From Amorphophallus konjac (Eukaryota > Streptophyta > Magnoliopsida > Alismatales > Araceae): a stretch of DNA of 64,000 nucleotides. The translations under genes and the position numbers were made by a program. The stretch covers positions 62,001 to 126,000 of the forward strand of contig JAHNEJ010001370.1 in the NCBI GenBank assembly GCA_022559845.1. The letters are read 5' to 3'. The notes below the pieces were generated by a model. The model ran no database searches, was not told the DNA's origin, and worked only from the letters and a program-made list of their open reading frames with translations. Shown piece after piece: positions 1-12,605 of the stretch. Each line of letters opens with the position of its first letter. Within the stretch, counting starts at the first letter, position 1.

Positions 1-483
1 AGTTTCCACCAAAAGTTGCCCTAATACACAAGTCCAGGGGAAGAAGAAGAAGAAGAAGGGGGCGGGGAGGGAAGGGGAGGGGGGGCGTCCGTAGAAAGAC
101 ACCGAGTAGAAGGGCACGGAGGGGCACGACTGCCAACAAAGCGGAAGAGGGACGCTGTCACATCTAACCTTTTCCGCATGCCGGGGGCCCCGCGGGTTCC
201 TCCGTGCCGTTTACTCCCTCCACCCGCTTCAAATTTCAAAAATCAAACGGCTACTACTCGACACCATGGCCGGCCCCAACCAGCGGGAGGCGGCAGTACA
301 GGTGGAGCAGTTCGGAGGCTCCGTTCCCCGAACGGCGCGCACCCCCACCACCACCGCGCCCCCACTCTCCCCACCATCGCCCCCACCGCGCCCCAATCCA
401 CCGTTAAACGAAACCGCTCCCCTTCCGCTTCCACTCCCCCCCCCCTCCATATCTGACCAACTAAATCCTCAGAAGATACACAG

Positions 484-526
<43 letters not shown>

Positions 527-823
527 GTGGTCTGGGTGGCCTAATCCCAGTAGCACGCACGGCCCTTTTTTTGCAAATCTTTGTGCTTCCCCTTCTGAGA
601 GTCGCCTCCTTCTTCAGAAAGTGAAGAACCTCTAGGATTTCGGGTTCGTCTCGGTGGTTGGTTCTGTGCTGCTCCTCCTCTGGGCAAAACAGTCTCCCTT
701 TGTCCCAGAGCTTGGGCTTTCTCTCTCGCGGGGCATCTTTCGCTCTGCTACATCCCGGTTTTCTCCGAGCCGCCTTCTTCTTCTTCTTCTTCTTCTTCGT
801 TCGACTGGAATCGTTTCCGCGGC
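1..823 (+). promoter_or_regulatory. Upstream region and 5' leader of the IQD gene
   Basis: This stretch lies before the first IQD start codon. It is C-rich on the + strand and holds a (CT)n tract at about 486-520 and a TTC-repeat tract at about 777-798, both typical of plant core promoters and 5' leaders (Y patches). No clear TATA box was found. The short open frames here are proline-, serine- or arginine-rich by composition and are not taken as genes. The transcription start cannot be placed from sequence alone. Confidence 0.45.
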
Positions 824-3265
824 ATGGGTGGTTCGGGGAAATGGATAAGGGCTCTGATTGGCATGAAAAAAACCGAGAGAGACGACCAAGTATGTTTCAT
901 CAACCCCCCCCTCTCTCTCTCTTTCTCCACGCAAAGCATGGTTCTTCTGTTTTTGTTATTTTCTGCTTCAAGCTTCGACCTTTCTGGTGAACACGCTCCC
1001 CTGATTTGTGTGTTGATTTCTGGGCTCGTTCTGAAGGAGAAGATGGGCAGCGGCAACAGCGGCACTGGCGGGGTAAGGAAATGGAAGAAGCTGTGGCGGA
1101 GCTCCTCGGGGGAGCATGGTTTTGGGTGGAAGGGGTTCAAGGGGAGCCACAAGTCGGCGTCTGAGGCGTCCGACACTTCGTCCGTTGCGGACGCTTTCAC
1201 GGCCGCAGTGGCTACGGTGGTCAGGGCACCGCCCAGGGATTTCAGGATGGTCAGGCAGGAGTGGGCAGCGATCCGGATCCAGACTGCTTTCCGCGGATTC
1301 CTGGTATCATCCTAATCGCTTCCCCATCGACCGTCTCCTCCTCTTTCTTAGCACAAAATAGATTGTAGTTTCAATAGTTTCTGCCCAAGGTCAGATATCG
1401 CTCACCAAAACGAGAGAGAGAGAGAGAGAGAGAAAAGATGCTACTCTTCTTCCTCTGCTTTCGTGTTTCCCCTCCTCCTCCAAGTTTCATCTGTCCAAGA
1501 TCAGATTCTTTCAATGATGACAGGGAAAAAGCTTGTTACTTCCTTTTACTTCGAATAAAATCCATCAATTTCTCTTCTCTACTGGTTTTTCTTCATCTCT
1601 TGCTCTTGGCCAACATATTTGTTAGGAGGTTTTGGCTCTGGTGTATGCTTATTTTTGTGATTCAGATTTTAGGCGTTGCGTTGGGTATTTCCTTTGTTTG
1701 AAGTGGAGTTATCTTCAGTCTATTCATGTCTTGTTTTGATGTTGAGGGTTTCTAGGCTAGAAGAGCATTGAGGGCCCTGAAAGGTGTGGTGAGGCTCCAG
1801 GCCATCGTCAGGGGCCGGCAGGTGAGGAAGCAGGCCGCAGTCACCCTGAGATGCATGCAGGCGCTTGTGCGCGTCCAAGCCCGAGTCAGGGCTCACCGCG
1901 TCCGGATGTCTACCGAGGGACAGGCAGTGCAGAAGTTGCTGGAGATGCACCGCAGCAAGGTGGATTTGCTCAAGGAAGCTGAGGTGATACCCAGCTTCCC
2001 TGAAACATTTAGTGGCTTTTTTCTCGCATCTTGATATGATATGGTATCTTGCTCTGTGAAATTAGTGGGTAGTATTCTTTGGATGATATTCGCTCTTAGA
2101 AATGAAATAAATTGGTATGGATGGACTAAAAATTACCCATGATGTAAAACCAGTGGTGGCCAGTCATGTTTTAGATGGAATGTACTTTTTCTGTAGTGCT
2201 ATAGCCAGTTTTTGAGCATTGAGTCCTCTACAGGATGGATGGTGTGATAGCCAAGGGACATTGGAGGAAATTACGGCAAAGCTGCAAATGAGACAGGAAG
2301 GAGCTATCAAGAGGGAGAGAGCAATTGCTTACTCTCTTACCCAGCAGGTCAATTTTGAATACAAAAGGAACCCAGTTAATGTGTTCCATTATAATGCCAT
2401 CTTTTCTTTTTCAAGTTTAGTTGATGAACTTGTTATCAAATTCCTTCTTCACTGATAATGTGGTGTCAATTTTCCTGCCTTCCAGCAGTGGAGAACAAGC
2501 TCCAGATCTAACACGTCGGCGATTTCCTTTAAGAATCAACAAGTTGATAAGAACAGCTGGCGCTGGAGTTGGTTGGAGCGGTGGATGGCTGCGAAGCCTT
2601 GGGAGAGCAGATTAATGGAACAACAAATGCGTTCTGATGCCTCTGAACCCCAATCTTCTAGAAAATGTGAAGAACCTTGTGCATCTCGCACAAAGCCCTC
2701 AAAGAAGTGTGAAGATGATCATGGCGAAAGATTTAGACCTCTTGAGCCGGTGTCGGTTAACATTAAGAGGAACAATGTCACTACAAGGATATCTGCTAGG
2801 CCTCCATCAGCAGTGGCTTCCACCCGCTGCGGTGTCCGTTCAACTTCCTCTCCTAGTTCTGAATGCCGATATGATGAAAGTTCAGCTTCTTCTTCTTCTA
2901 TGTGTGCTTCCACACCCATATCTGGGACAACCCACATTGCATCAACATCAGAAATGACGGAGGAGAGTAACAACAGCAGGCCAAACTACATGAGCTTGAC
3001 AGAATCAATCAGGGCAAAGCAGAAAGGCAGTAGTTTCCACAGGTCAAACATGATGAAACAATCATCTGGTGATTTCCAGGCGTACAGGAAGATGGCATCT
3101 GCTAACATGGGGGACTCCAGGAGCTGTGCTAGTTCAGATTTCAAAGCTCCCTCTTCAAAGCTCTCACACCCAGTCACACGACAGGACAAGAACTTGTTGA
3201 GAGACTTGGAGAAGGAGAATAATAGTTCTTATTATGGGGTGGAGAGGCCTGCCTCAGTGTTTTAG
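824..3265 (+). CDS. IQD family calmodulin-binding protein (IQ67 domain), 5 exons
   Basis: Exons 824-889, 1037-1303, 1756-1983, 2234-2347 and 2489-3265 join in phase 0 at every junction and give about 483 residues. All introns are GT-AG. The start at 824 is chosen because [16 protein letters not shown] is the usual IQD N terminus. The ATG at 1043 would lose it. Residues 97 to about 163 form the IQ67 region, with IQ motifs around [20 protein letters not shown] and the following basic helix. The family's conserved intron falls inside the first IQ repeat, after residue 111. A DUF4005-like motif ([15 protein letters not shown]) lies near residue 390. Known IQDs bind calmodulin and localise to microtubules, membrane or nucleus as scaffolds for cell-shape and Ca2+ signalling. 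The last acceptor is a CAGCAG tandem, so a one-Gln variant starting at 2486 is possible. No frame damage was seen. Confidence 0.93.
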
Positions 3266-5244
3266 TGTCCATGGCAGAATGCCATTTTTAAAAGTCATGA
3301 CTAGTTTCCCTTTTTTGGGGGGTTCTTTCTTTTGGAGTTCAACAGCTTGTTGTTATCCTTGACTTGGAATTTGGTTGTTGAGGATGGTCAGTGTGGCTTT
3401 CTGGGTCCTGACAATGTGTATTTTTGTCTTGAAATTTGTAATTTACATTTTTAATGGTTGTATTTACAGCTGTTGTCATCCTTCCTGGGACATCACCTTC
3501 TACTTGTTTTTCCTTTCATGTAGATTTCCCCAAACTATTTATGCTTAAATAACTAATTTTCAATTTTAATGGTTGTATTTACAGCTGTATTTGTCTTCCT
3601 TCCTCGGGACATCACCTATGGGTTATTACTTTGCTATTGTGCCAGCCAGGTGCAACCATATCCGAATTTTTGATGGTTGTCTAAACATTGATATCTCCTG
3701 TTTTAATTTTAAATAGATTTGACGGTTTTTTATACAAAATTTACCATGGAAACTTTGTGCTTCTGTGTACAAATAAAATATGTGCAATTCTGTAGTCTAG
3801 TTTTTAAGGAAGTAGGAGCAAATTTTTTATGGGGAGATTTTAACATTTTTTTAGGCCTTGTATTGCAACCGCACTTTGTTTGTATCGGTCATTAGCCACT
3901 GCATTTTTGCCTCAATTTGTGTTTCCAAACTTAGCTTTTTGTTGGAAGTTAAAAAAACATGACCACAAAACCACTACATTAGTTATATCCGAAGCTCACA
4001 ATTAGTGCTAGTCATGGTTTAATCTTTTTGCCCAGAAGAAAGCATTGCATATATGCATTGTGTCCCCCGGGAATTGTTCTTAGGTTGCTGTTATGATATC
4101 ATTAGGCTGCAGAAGATATGCTATACAGGTGATGCTTGAGATCTCTTTTGCACTTTTATGAAGGCAAGGACATGAGATGAACTATGGTTTTCCCTGGTTA
4201 TCGATGGATTTAATCATGTTCTGGCTAGAACAATTGCCAACGGAAGGTACTCTTAGACTCAAGCGCGCGTTTGATAACACGGGGTGGGGATAGGCGCGAA
4301 TAACTCACCCCACCCTGGTTAGCGTGGGATTAGTGTGAAGAGAAATTGTGGGGTCCACAGTTTTCTCTCACATCTGTTTGTTATCCGGCCTTTCCTATTC
4401 GGAAATCAAAGAGGCCCACTGTTCTCCAAGACCTCACTTTGTTTGTTGTGTTGACAAACCTTGGATTTGGTGGGTGGGTGGGGGGGGGGATGCTAACCGA
4501 TGATTAAAATATTTCCATTAACACGTTTCATCGGTTCCAGAGAAGCAATTCGCTTCTTTTTTTTGCTTATTTTGTCAAGTTAATAAACTTTGGATTCGGC
4601 TTGGCATGCCAACCGATGATTAAAATACTTCAGCAGCAAAACCGGGCCTTCAGTTCCATCGAGGCAGCAATGGAGGCATCCTAAGCACGTTTTGTGGGTA
4701 GTACGTACCTTTTCTTGAAGTATGCAATGGGAGCCGCAGAGAAATTGATGGCCAAATGTGCCTGGTTTTCTCCTCTTGCTCAGTATGTATGCCTTGCCGT
4801 CTGTACCATCTGATACTAACAAAGATTGTTTCATCAGGCTAATTGCAGCTTTTACCAGTCTCCAGACTCTTGGTAAGCTAATTTTGGCTCAGCGTGCGAT
4901 TCTTTTCTCTTTGCAGGTGCCCTCGAAGGTGGAGGAAGATACGTCGTCAGCTTTATGATCTAACGTCTGTTAGGTCCACCAGATCATTTGTTGGTCATTT
5001 GGATGAGCGCTATGTATATTTGTTTATTTGAGTTCCACTACCTCGCTAGTAAGTTTGTTGTTATTGTGGGCGTGCAAAGATGGTTATTTGAGTCCCACGA
5101 ACTGCCGAAAATGGGAATATTGGATCAGGTCCAAGTGATCGTTGTTGGGTAGAAGCCCAATTGGTTGCCCCTTATGAGGCCTATTTGTGTAAGGATGGTC
5201 CATCAAGAAGGAGTGAGGGGATCAAATCATCCACCATTTCTTGG
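3266..5244. other. IQD 3' untranslated region and intergenic DNA
   Basis: After the IQD stop the sequence is T-rich and non-coding. A possible polyadenylation signal AATAAA lies near 3773. A segment at 4258-4500 with GTTTGATAAC-like ends resembles MITE debris but has no clear terminal repeats. No convincing gene was seen; the short open frames at 4580-4958 have no recognisable domain. Confidence 0.4.
3451..3617 (+). repeat. Direct repeat in IQD 3' region
   Basis: Two copies of a roughly 50-bp segment, at 3451-3498 and about 3564-3617, share TTTTAATGGTTGTATTTACAG and a GGGACATCACCT end. The second copy has small insertions. It is a local duplication without coding content. Confidence 0.6.
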
Positions 5245-5585
5245 TTGACAAAGGCCGGTGTGCTACACACTCTGGATATGCAATGTCTTTAATTCTTTTT
5301 TCTTGAAAATTTCTTGGAGTGACTCCGAAGGTACCGTAACTTGGAGTGCAAGTCACGTCACCAATGGATTATCTAGAAAGAAATAAAAAAATAGAAATCG
5401 GATTGAATAAATAGTGTTGGACCCATTCTTTCAAAAATCGATCCGTTTTATTTTTTATTTTTTAGATAATCCGATAGTGAGATGACTTACACTCCAAAAT
5501 ACTTTCGGGGACTGACCAAGAATTTTTTTTTTTAAAAAAAAGGCATTGCACACCCGGGCTGTGCATTCAAACCTTGAAATTTAGC
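5245..5585. mobile_element. Inverted-repeat MITE, copy 1
   Basis: The two halves are imperfect reverse complements around a T/A-rich centre. The left half carries TTCTTGGAGTGACTCCGAAG and a GATTATCTAGA core. The right half carries the complementary AGATAATCCGAT and ACTTTCGGGGACTGACCAAG. The outer arms carry a GTGTGC/GCACAC pairing. Ends are approximate. There is no transposase gene, so it is a non-autonomous element. Two more copies lie within 1.4 kb. Confidence 0.65.
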
Positions 5586-5907
5586 ATTTGGACCTTATGG
5601 TTCTATCCCACGGCTCCATGGCAATTCTGGCTGCAAAGCAAGATTTGAAATTTTGTTATAAACATCTTCTTTATTAGTTTGTAGGAGACCCTCATGACGT
5701 AATACGATTGCAATATCAAACACTAATTTGTAGCAATCATGTATGTTGCTCGGTGGTGTTGGGTTTGGACAGGTTTTTGTTTTTTAAGTAATAAACAATA
5801 AACATGATTTTCTCTCTTTGGGATTCTGAAACACTAATTTTTTACAGTACTCTGTGGGCGGCAACCAAGTTTTCTCTCTTTTGCTTTTGCTTTTGCTTTT
5901 CCCTTTA

Positions 5908-6020
5908 AGGGTCGTTTGGTTTTACGTAAAACACTACAAAGTACCATGTTTTACGCCTCACACAAATGTAACATTTTACAGTGTTTTACAGCATTTTACG
6001 TCGAGGCAAACGACACGTTA
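5908..6020. mobile_element. Small hAT-like MITE
   Basis: The left end AGGGTCGTTTGGTTTTACGT pairs with the reverse complement of the right end (ACGTAAAATGC running out to TCGTTTGCC and CGACACG). The GGGTCGTTTGG terminus is the common plant hAT MITE end. The interior is an AT-rich palindrome with repeated TTTTACA. A target duplication was not resolved. Confidence 0.6.
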
Positions 6021-6137
6021 ATAAAACAGACGGTGCAGTTCAGTTTCGTATAGAACTACGGGGAACGAAGGTGGGTCTCATCCACATTGGAGACGTGGCT
6101 TGAGGGCCCAGCAGCCCATTGCTTAGCGAAATCGAAA

Positions 6138-6461
6138 AAAGAGTAAGATTTGTTGCACACCCTACGTGTGCGGTGTCTTTTATTATTATTATTTTTTTAG
6201 CGTGCGTCTTTAAGTCATCCTAACTTGTAGGATAAGTAACATCACTATCTGATTATCTAACATGATTAAAAATAAAATGAGTAGATTTTAAAAAAAATTA
6301 AAATATAGACCTAACACTATTCATTTGATCTGTTTTTTATTTATTTTTAAATAATCTAACGATGACGTGACTTTAATGATAATTTAATATATTTTTTAAA
6401 AAAATATTATACACCCAAGGCGTGCAGCACACCCTGAGGTGTCCAACAAACCTTACTCTTG
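6138..6461. mobile_element. Inverted-repeat MITE, copy 2
   Basis: The left arm AGAGTAAGATTTGTTGCACA is mirrored at the right end, which reads CCAACAAACCTTACTCTT. The arms are followed by CACACCC/GGGTGTG pairing. The inner part has the same TAAGTCATCCTAACTTGTAG-like and GATTATCTAA core as copies 1 and 3, but with more divergence. GAAAAA occurs on both flanks and may be a target duplication, though the A-run makes this uncertain. Confidence 0.65.
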
Positions 6462-6528
6462 AAAAACATTGAGCGGTAGACAACTTAGTTTTGCAAGGGC
6501 CCATCAGTTAATGGGCTTGGATTCCCAG

Positions 6529-6888
6529 CAAAGAAAGACTTGCTGCGTAGAGCCTTTAATTTTTTTTGAAAATTTTTTAGAGTGACCTCCAAAGTATCTT
6601 AACTTGAGATGTAAGTCACGTCGTCATCCGATTATCTAGAAAAATTAAAAATAAAACGGGTCAATTTTTAAAAGAATGAACCCAACACTACTCATTCAAT
6701 CCGGTTTCTTTTTTTTATTTCGTTTTGAGTAATCTATTGGTGATGTGATTTACATCTCATATTAAGATATCTTAGAAGATACTCCAAAAAGTTTTTCAAA
6801 AAAAAAATAAAAAGTATTCCATATCCAGAGTGTGCATTGGGTGCGCAGTGAGCCCAGGGTGTTTGCAACGAGCCTTTCTCTTCCCGGC
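6529..6888. mobile_element. Inverted-repeat MITE, copy 3
   Basis: The core GTAAGTCACGTCGTCATCCG with GATTATCTAGA is close to copy 1, and the opposite half has the complementary GTAATCTATTGGTGATGTG. The outer arms (AAGAAAGACTTGCTGC; right end GCAACGAGCCTTTCTCTT) match those of copy 2. The three copies lie nearly end to end. Confidence 0.6.
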
Positions 6889-7739
6889 AAGATGGTACTG
6901 ATCAGGGCCCATCAATTGGCCCAAATGACTTGTGCACATGTGAACTCACTTGCTAAAATGTACAAAACCTGAGACAAATGGAGAGGCTGATTCGCCCCTT
7001 GCGACGACAGCACGCAGAAGGTAGTTGCATGGGGTGTGCAAGTGTGCCCCTTTCACATGTCCGTGGAATTGCCATAATGAAGAAACTGGGGGCTCCTTGC
7101 CTTCCTCGTAGGAGGGCAAGCACCTGTGCAATTTGTCCTGCATTGCAGCAGGAAAGGGATATATATATGACATGCAATAGAAATTCTTCTTCCGATATCG
7201 AGCTAGAGATGGCTGCTTCTATTGGGGCCAAACATTGAGTAGAGGTAACTTCCGTTCGTATGTGTTCTGCTTAGTTCTTCACACAATTTCAGAGTACGTC
7301 TCTTTTCGTAGCTTTGAAGATCTATCATACCATGTCAATTTATAGCATTGTCCGGACTCCAATTCTTTTGGGTATATTTTGGTTTTGTTCCTTAACTAAA
7401 TATGTGGACTATTCTGTACAGTTTTACTAGTGTCATACATTTTTGGAGTTCAGAATCTTCTTACTGGTAATTACTGCTTTTATCGATGAAAAGATTAATC
7501 AGCATTAAACTGATTACTGAAGAAAAGCTGATTATCCAAAAACGCCAATTTGATTTCATTTTATTTTTCTGAACAGCGCCTCACATATATATACATATAT
7601 ATAACACGAAAAACGATAACTTTTATGGCACTAATTGGATGGTGAATTGTATTATTAGTTAAATTAATCTTGGGGGGGGGGAATCTAAACGACATGAAAT
7701 ATTTCGTTCTTGTTTATCGAATTTAGATTGGGGAGATCC
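6889..7739. other. Intergenic, no gene seen
   Basis: Mixed-composition sequence with short open frames on both strands at 6946-7238 that show no domain and overlap one another. A G9 run lies near 7672-7681. Nothing here is supported as a gene. Confidence 0.4.
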
Positions 7740-8700
7740 TAAGTACTTAAAACCCATTGGCCACTGCCACCCAAAACCAGCTGTAGATAGCCAATCGTCA
7801 TTGCAGTTTTGTTCGGTGGGCAAGAGAGTGGAGCTCTTGTTGATATTTGAGGAGGGTAAAATCGGTTCGATCTATTTAGGGTCCATCTACGTCGAACCCA
7901 ATTCGACCCACGGTTCACGACACGCTCAACGGGCCTCAACAGTATCTATCCACAATGCACAGCCCAGGACGAACAGTCCTTGGATTCGTCAACGCGAAAG
8001 GTCTTGACCCAGGCGTAATGACCGTCAGAAGACTCTCCGACGACCGATCGTTACTCCCCACGACGCTGACCTCGATCCCACTAAGGGCGAGCATGCCCTA
8101 CGGGCGCCGTAAGACTTGCCAGGGAACCGACCGACTCCGGGATAACAGCCCCTCAACGGGAAACTCCCCCTACGATCGCGGAGAACATTACTCCACCACT
8201 GGCGCCCTTCTCTGCCAAGGGATGGGCTCCCCCCTCTAGGACAACCCCCTGTAAAAGGGACTTCGACGGAAGAAACAAGGGACGAGGAATTTCACCAAGA
8301 AACACACAGAGAAATCATGGAGAAATAGGGTAGAGAGAACTACACGTCCTGCTACTACTAAATAGGTCCCGACTGTCCACCTGCGGAGAGAGGATCCCTT
8401 CTGAGTACTCTTACTGCCCAGCGAGCACTCGTTGAGTGGTCACTGGTAACGGCGAGTACTCCTCAGGAAGGCCAACAGCTCTCCCAGGCCTGCACAGGCG
8501 ATCTCCTTCCCCCTCTTTCTCGCCTACTATTCCTCATTCTCTATTCGACTCAGTGCTAACTTAAACATCGGAGGGTTGTCCCCTGGGATAACATCCGGGA
8601 CTCCTTCTGACACCCTTCTTTCTGGTGTTTATAGGCTTCCACGAGTACCAGGTGACCTTCCCCGACAAATAAATAGAAAAATGTGATACGAGGACTAATA
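7740..8700. other. Possible degraded LTR-like segment
   Basis: This segment is richer in GC than its flanks, with CGACC/CGACGA-rich stretches and a degenerate TATA-like CTGTAAAAGGGACTTCGAC near 8250, an arrangement seen in gypsy-type LTRs. No paired LTR, primer site or coding domain was found, so this is only a suggestion. Frames at 7801-8239 have no recognisable product. Confidence 0.22.
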
Positions 8701-10099
8701 ACTATTTTTCCACCTCTACAGTATTACTAGTATTGTCCCACCATGTAGAACTGCATGCTAGTGCTTCAATGCTTGTAGGTGAAGATTATATTTTATGGAA
8801 TACTATTTGTAAGAGGATCTCGAGTGAGTCGAATGGTAAATGATCTTATAAGTCTCATGATACGTAAAGAGATTTAGAGTTCGATTATTAAGGAGAATTT
8901 ACTTGACTCACATTTAATCTTCGAGAGATATAAATATGAAATTTTGTTAACTCGTGTTGGGTCTCCGTCACCCACCTACACCCCCCCCCCCAAAAAAAAA
9001 AAATTCTAGTTTGTACTCTCTTGGAGTACTCCCTAAACCTTCTTATGTCTCAACCGGTCATTCATACGGAGCTTTTTCTCACGATGATCTTCTCTATTTA
9101 ATGTTACTTATTTTTGTGTTGCCATATGATCGACGGTACTAAACTAAGGTTCAGCGTATCAGACTCGACTTCTTGAAGCACGTCGATCGCCAGCATGCAT
9201 GGCGAGCCAGACTTGGTCACAACAAGGAAAGGTTTTAGCGAAAGTGGCACACAAAAGGTTTCTCAGAAAAGCCTAGTCTCCTTACGTTGTACTGTTCCTT
9301 AAAAGAAGCCGGTGGTTGGACATTCTTTTCCCTTCTGACGTCCCAACAGGGAAAGTTCATCGCATTAGCAACTCGAGTTCTATATAATTAACTGTTCTAG
9401 AGCTTACGTTGCGTAATGCTAGCTAGAGTGATTAGCGTGCATTGAGCAATAATTTAGAAGAAGATTTGTAAACACATACAGACAAATGGGGACAAAACTG
9501 TGTATTAGATAAGATATTAGGGCGAGAAATTAAACCACATGAGCCCACTGATAGCAACCGGCCGGGATTAAACAAATCCCACGAGCAATTGCCAAGAGTC
9601 TATCATACGTCCTCCTCTCAGACGTTATTAGAGTACAGTATGCTCTAACTAGAAAACTGCATGGTCTGGGTCTCATCTTAAAAACGCAAGTGAGACACGC
9701 ACCATCTTATTTAATTTGAAAGCTCTTAAGCCATTCTAGAAATCTCTCGCTTGATGACATATTCGACGGGATAACCACGTCCACACTGATGAACAGCTAG
9801 CGTCACTTTCCTCGGGAGGAAACTTAACTAAAAGTTTAGTCACTCAAGCACCAGTACTGTATTGTATACTCTCGGGGACTAGTCAATTCATCAGGCCCGG
9901 TTCACATCAATGTCATGTAGGCAATATATAATTAACGAGGAACATTACTTGCATCTTTTTGGATGCATGCACAAGCTAATTTGGAGTTCTCGACTAGCTA
10001 AATTGATCATTTGTTACATTAATCGTTTCCTATCATTAATCAATTGTTTAGTTAAAATGGTCCTCCACGTGTAATTATCAACACACTCTTCGTGACTAG
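8701..10099. other. Intergenic AT-rich DNA
   Basis: No gene was seen. There is a C11-A12 homopolymer junction at about 8981-9003. The rest is unique-looking AT-rich sequence. Confidence 0.4.
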
Positions 10100-10640
10100 A
10101 GATGTCAGTGATGGGTCGGATAATACTCGAATAAATAGATATGGATTCGGATTCATATATGTTTAAAATATCCGTTGCATATTCGGATAGGGTATGGATT
10201 TAGTGTATCCGAATTCATACCCGATCAGAACCGTTCTTAATAACTCATTGTGGATGTTAAGTCTATGATTTTGACATAAACTCGACTCGTTGCCCTCCTT
10301 GTTGGATTTATGAGTTTCAATTTCTTGTTAAACTTGTAAGGATATTTTTATAAAATATAAAAATTACTTTGGTAAGAAAATTATTGGCCATACTTCTTTG
10401 TTTCCACTTCCCATAAATCTCATATTCTCTTGAATTTAGATATGGACGTGGACTCATGATTTATAGACGGACACGTATATATTCATACCTGTGATAGATA
10501 TACATGTATTCATACACACGAAAATAATAAGATACTATCTAAATACGATATTTATAAAATTTTCACGGATAAGATATGATATTGAACTACTCTAGTCGAA
10601 TCCGATCCATATACATCTATATTCACGACAATATTAACAA
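10100..10640. repeat. Possible inverted-repeat element rich in GGATTCGGAT/ATCCGAAT
   Basis: The left part holds GGGTCGGATAATACTCGAAT and ATGGATTCGGATTCATAT. The right part holds AGTCGAATCCGATCCATATA in the opposite sense, with further TATCCG/CGGATA words between. This resembles a common plant non-autonomous repeat, but its ends are not clear. Confidence 0.3.
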
Positions 10641-12605
10641 AGATGGAAATTGGGGGAGTTTTAAAATGGATGCAGGGACAATGACTAGAAGGTGCAGAGA
10701 TCACTGGATCAATGTGAATCTTCAACAGAATACAGGACCACCAGTATGACACAAATTTGATGGGGAAATTAATAAATAACCAGTACTGTAATCAGAGTCA
10801 TTAATGGGTTTGGGAAAACTATATGGCAAACATGGACTTAATACTACATATGAGACATATAAAACAATTTGGCTAGTCTAATCAAGAGACAGGTCCAATC
10901 TACGAGTTGATGTTTTCCTAGACAAGTAGGCAAACCCGGGCCAGATATGTGAATTAACTGGTTGGCAGGTTTCCACGACATACCTCGTGGTGTACCGTAC
11001 GGCGAGGCCATTGCCTCTGATCTGATCTCATATATATATATATATATATACCAACGGATCGAGTCCTAAGCATCGAGCACTCACGTCTACGAGTAGCTGA
11101 GTATATAATATAGTCTCGGATCCCATCAGCTCAACTACGAATCTCTCTCTCTCTCTTTGCAGTACTGCTAGCTGTTACAAACTGGAATCTCTGTAGGGGT
11201 GGGAATCCCGGTAATAACCCGACAGCCCATGTTAGAACGCTGTCCTGTAACGATCAATTGCATGGATGCCGTCGGCCTGCTTGTCTGGACTTCGATAAAT
11301 CTTATCGAAATTTAGAGTACCATGACAGATCAAAGCGCATGGAGACCACGTCGATAATTAACGTGTGTCTTCTAATTACCATGAGCAGTCAATGTCGTGC
11401 ATTGGTATAGAGATTAGCCTCCTCAGCTGTAATACATATGATGGAAGTAGTGGATCTTCTGCACCAATCTTTCTCTATATATGCTACTTCTGAGAGCAAA
11501 AGCTACCGCCATGCACGTACCGAAGCCACACGGGATGGCTTGCTTGGAACTCTTGTAGTCTGTGCGGCGTTATAATTAAATTCCTTTCATTAGCTTGGCA
11601 CACTGAGAGGTGCAACAAGATTAATTTGGTCCGAAAGGTCTCGTTTCTGATACATGGCACTTGTAGAGTAGACTTGCATCTCCACCAACGCTTGTAGTAA
11701 CGGCCATGGTGATCGACCTAGCAAGTTGCGACACAAGAGAGAGCCATGCATGCAAACGGATGATGGAGATGAGGTGAACACTACTCATCGCCAAAATATA
11801 TAGCAATCCCCCATATTCTTGTGACGAGCTAGCTAGGGACATGCAAAGGGTGGTGGCTAAGTTAGGAAGATCAGCACTGATTACTAGATAGGTTAGGGAT
11901 ATCCTAATAAGAAAGCAGTACCGAGAGTTATATTGATTAACAGCTACCCTTTGCTCAAAATAACCTCATCAGGCAGCGATACGCAATGATTGACCCTCCG
12001 GGCCCCAAGACACATTCTGGCATGGCCTCCTGCTAGTCGCGTTGTACCTGATCTGGATCTCTGGTTAGCCTATTTGTCAGGCTCCACATTCACAACTTGC
12101 AGAGAGAAAATGTTGCTTTTAATTACTTAACACACTCCTTCCTCTAAGGTACGCCTTACAGCTCACCCCGTGACCCAGTCATCGGAATTTACCAGGGACA
12201 TCCCATTGCAACATGATCAGAGAATATCTAACAGGCGGCCAGAATTTGAAAAGAGAGAGTAAGGACGGCCACTGCTCCTAACAAAAAGACTTCTTTTATA
12301 GGGAATCCCCACATCTTCCTTCAACTAGTTATGATGATCACATATATGCAAACCAACCAGCTGGTTTAGAGAAGCGTCCGTTCACTGCCGTAGTAACCGG
12401 GCAATGACCCAGCGCAGGGACATCAAAACACGGTAACAGAGTCAAGTCTGTGACAGTGAGACAACTGTTGCCAAGGTCCACTTCTTATTGTTATTATATA
12501 GACGTTGCCTACCTAGTATAAGATGTCCCCTCCCCCACCTGCTACAAGGAAGAAACAGTGCTTCGCGTCTAGGTTAGACAGTGAGAATTCCATGCATATG
12601 TACAT
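10641..12605. other. Intergenic, with a (TA)n microsatellite
   Basis: A (TA)n tract lies at about 11031-11050 and a (TC)n tract near 11142-11155. The short frames at 10552-10752 and 11590-11842 (minus) have no domain. No gene is supported. Confidence 0.4.

Noticed and set aside
1043..1303. IQD start at ATG 1043
   Set aside because: The upstream exon 824-889 gives the typical IQD N terminus, with a strong GTATGT donor and phase agreement.
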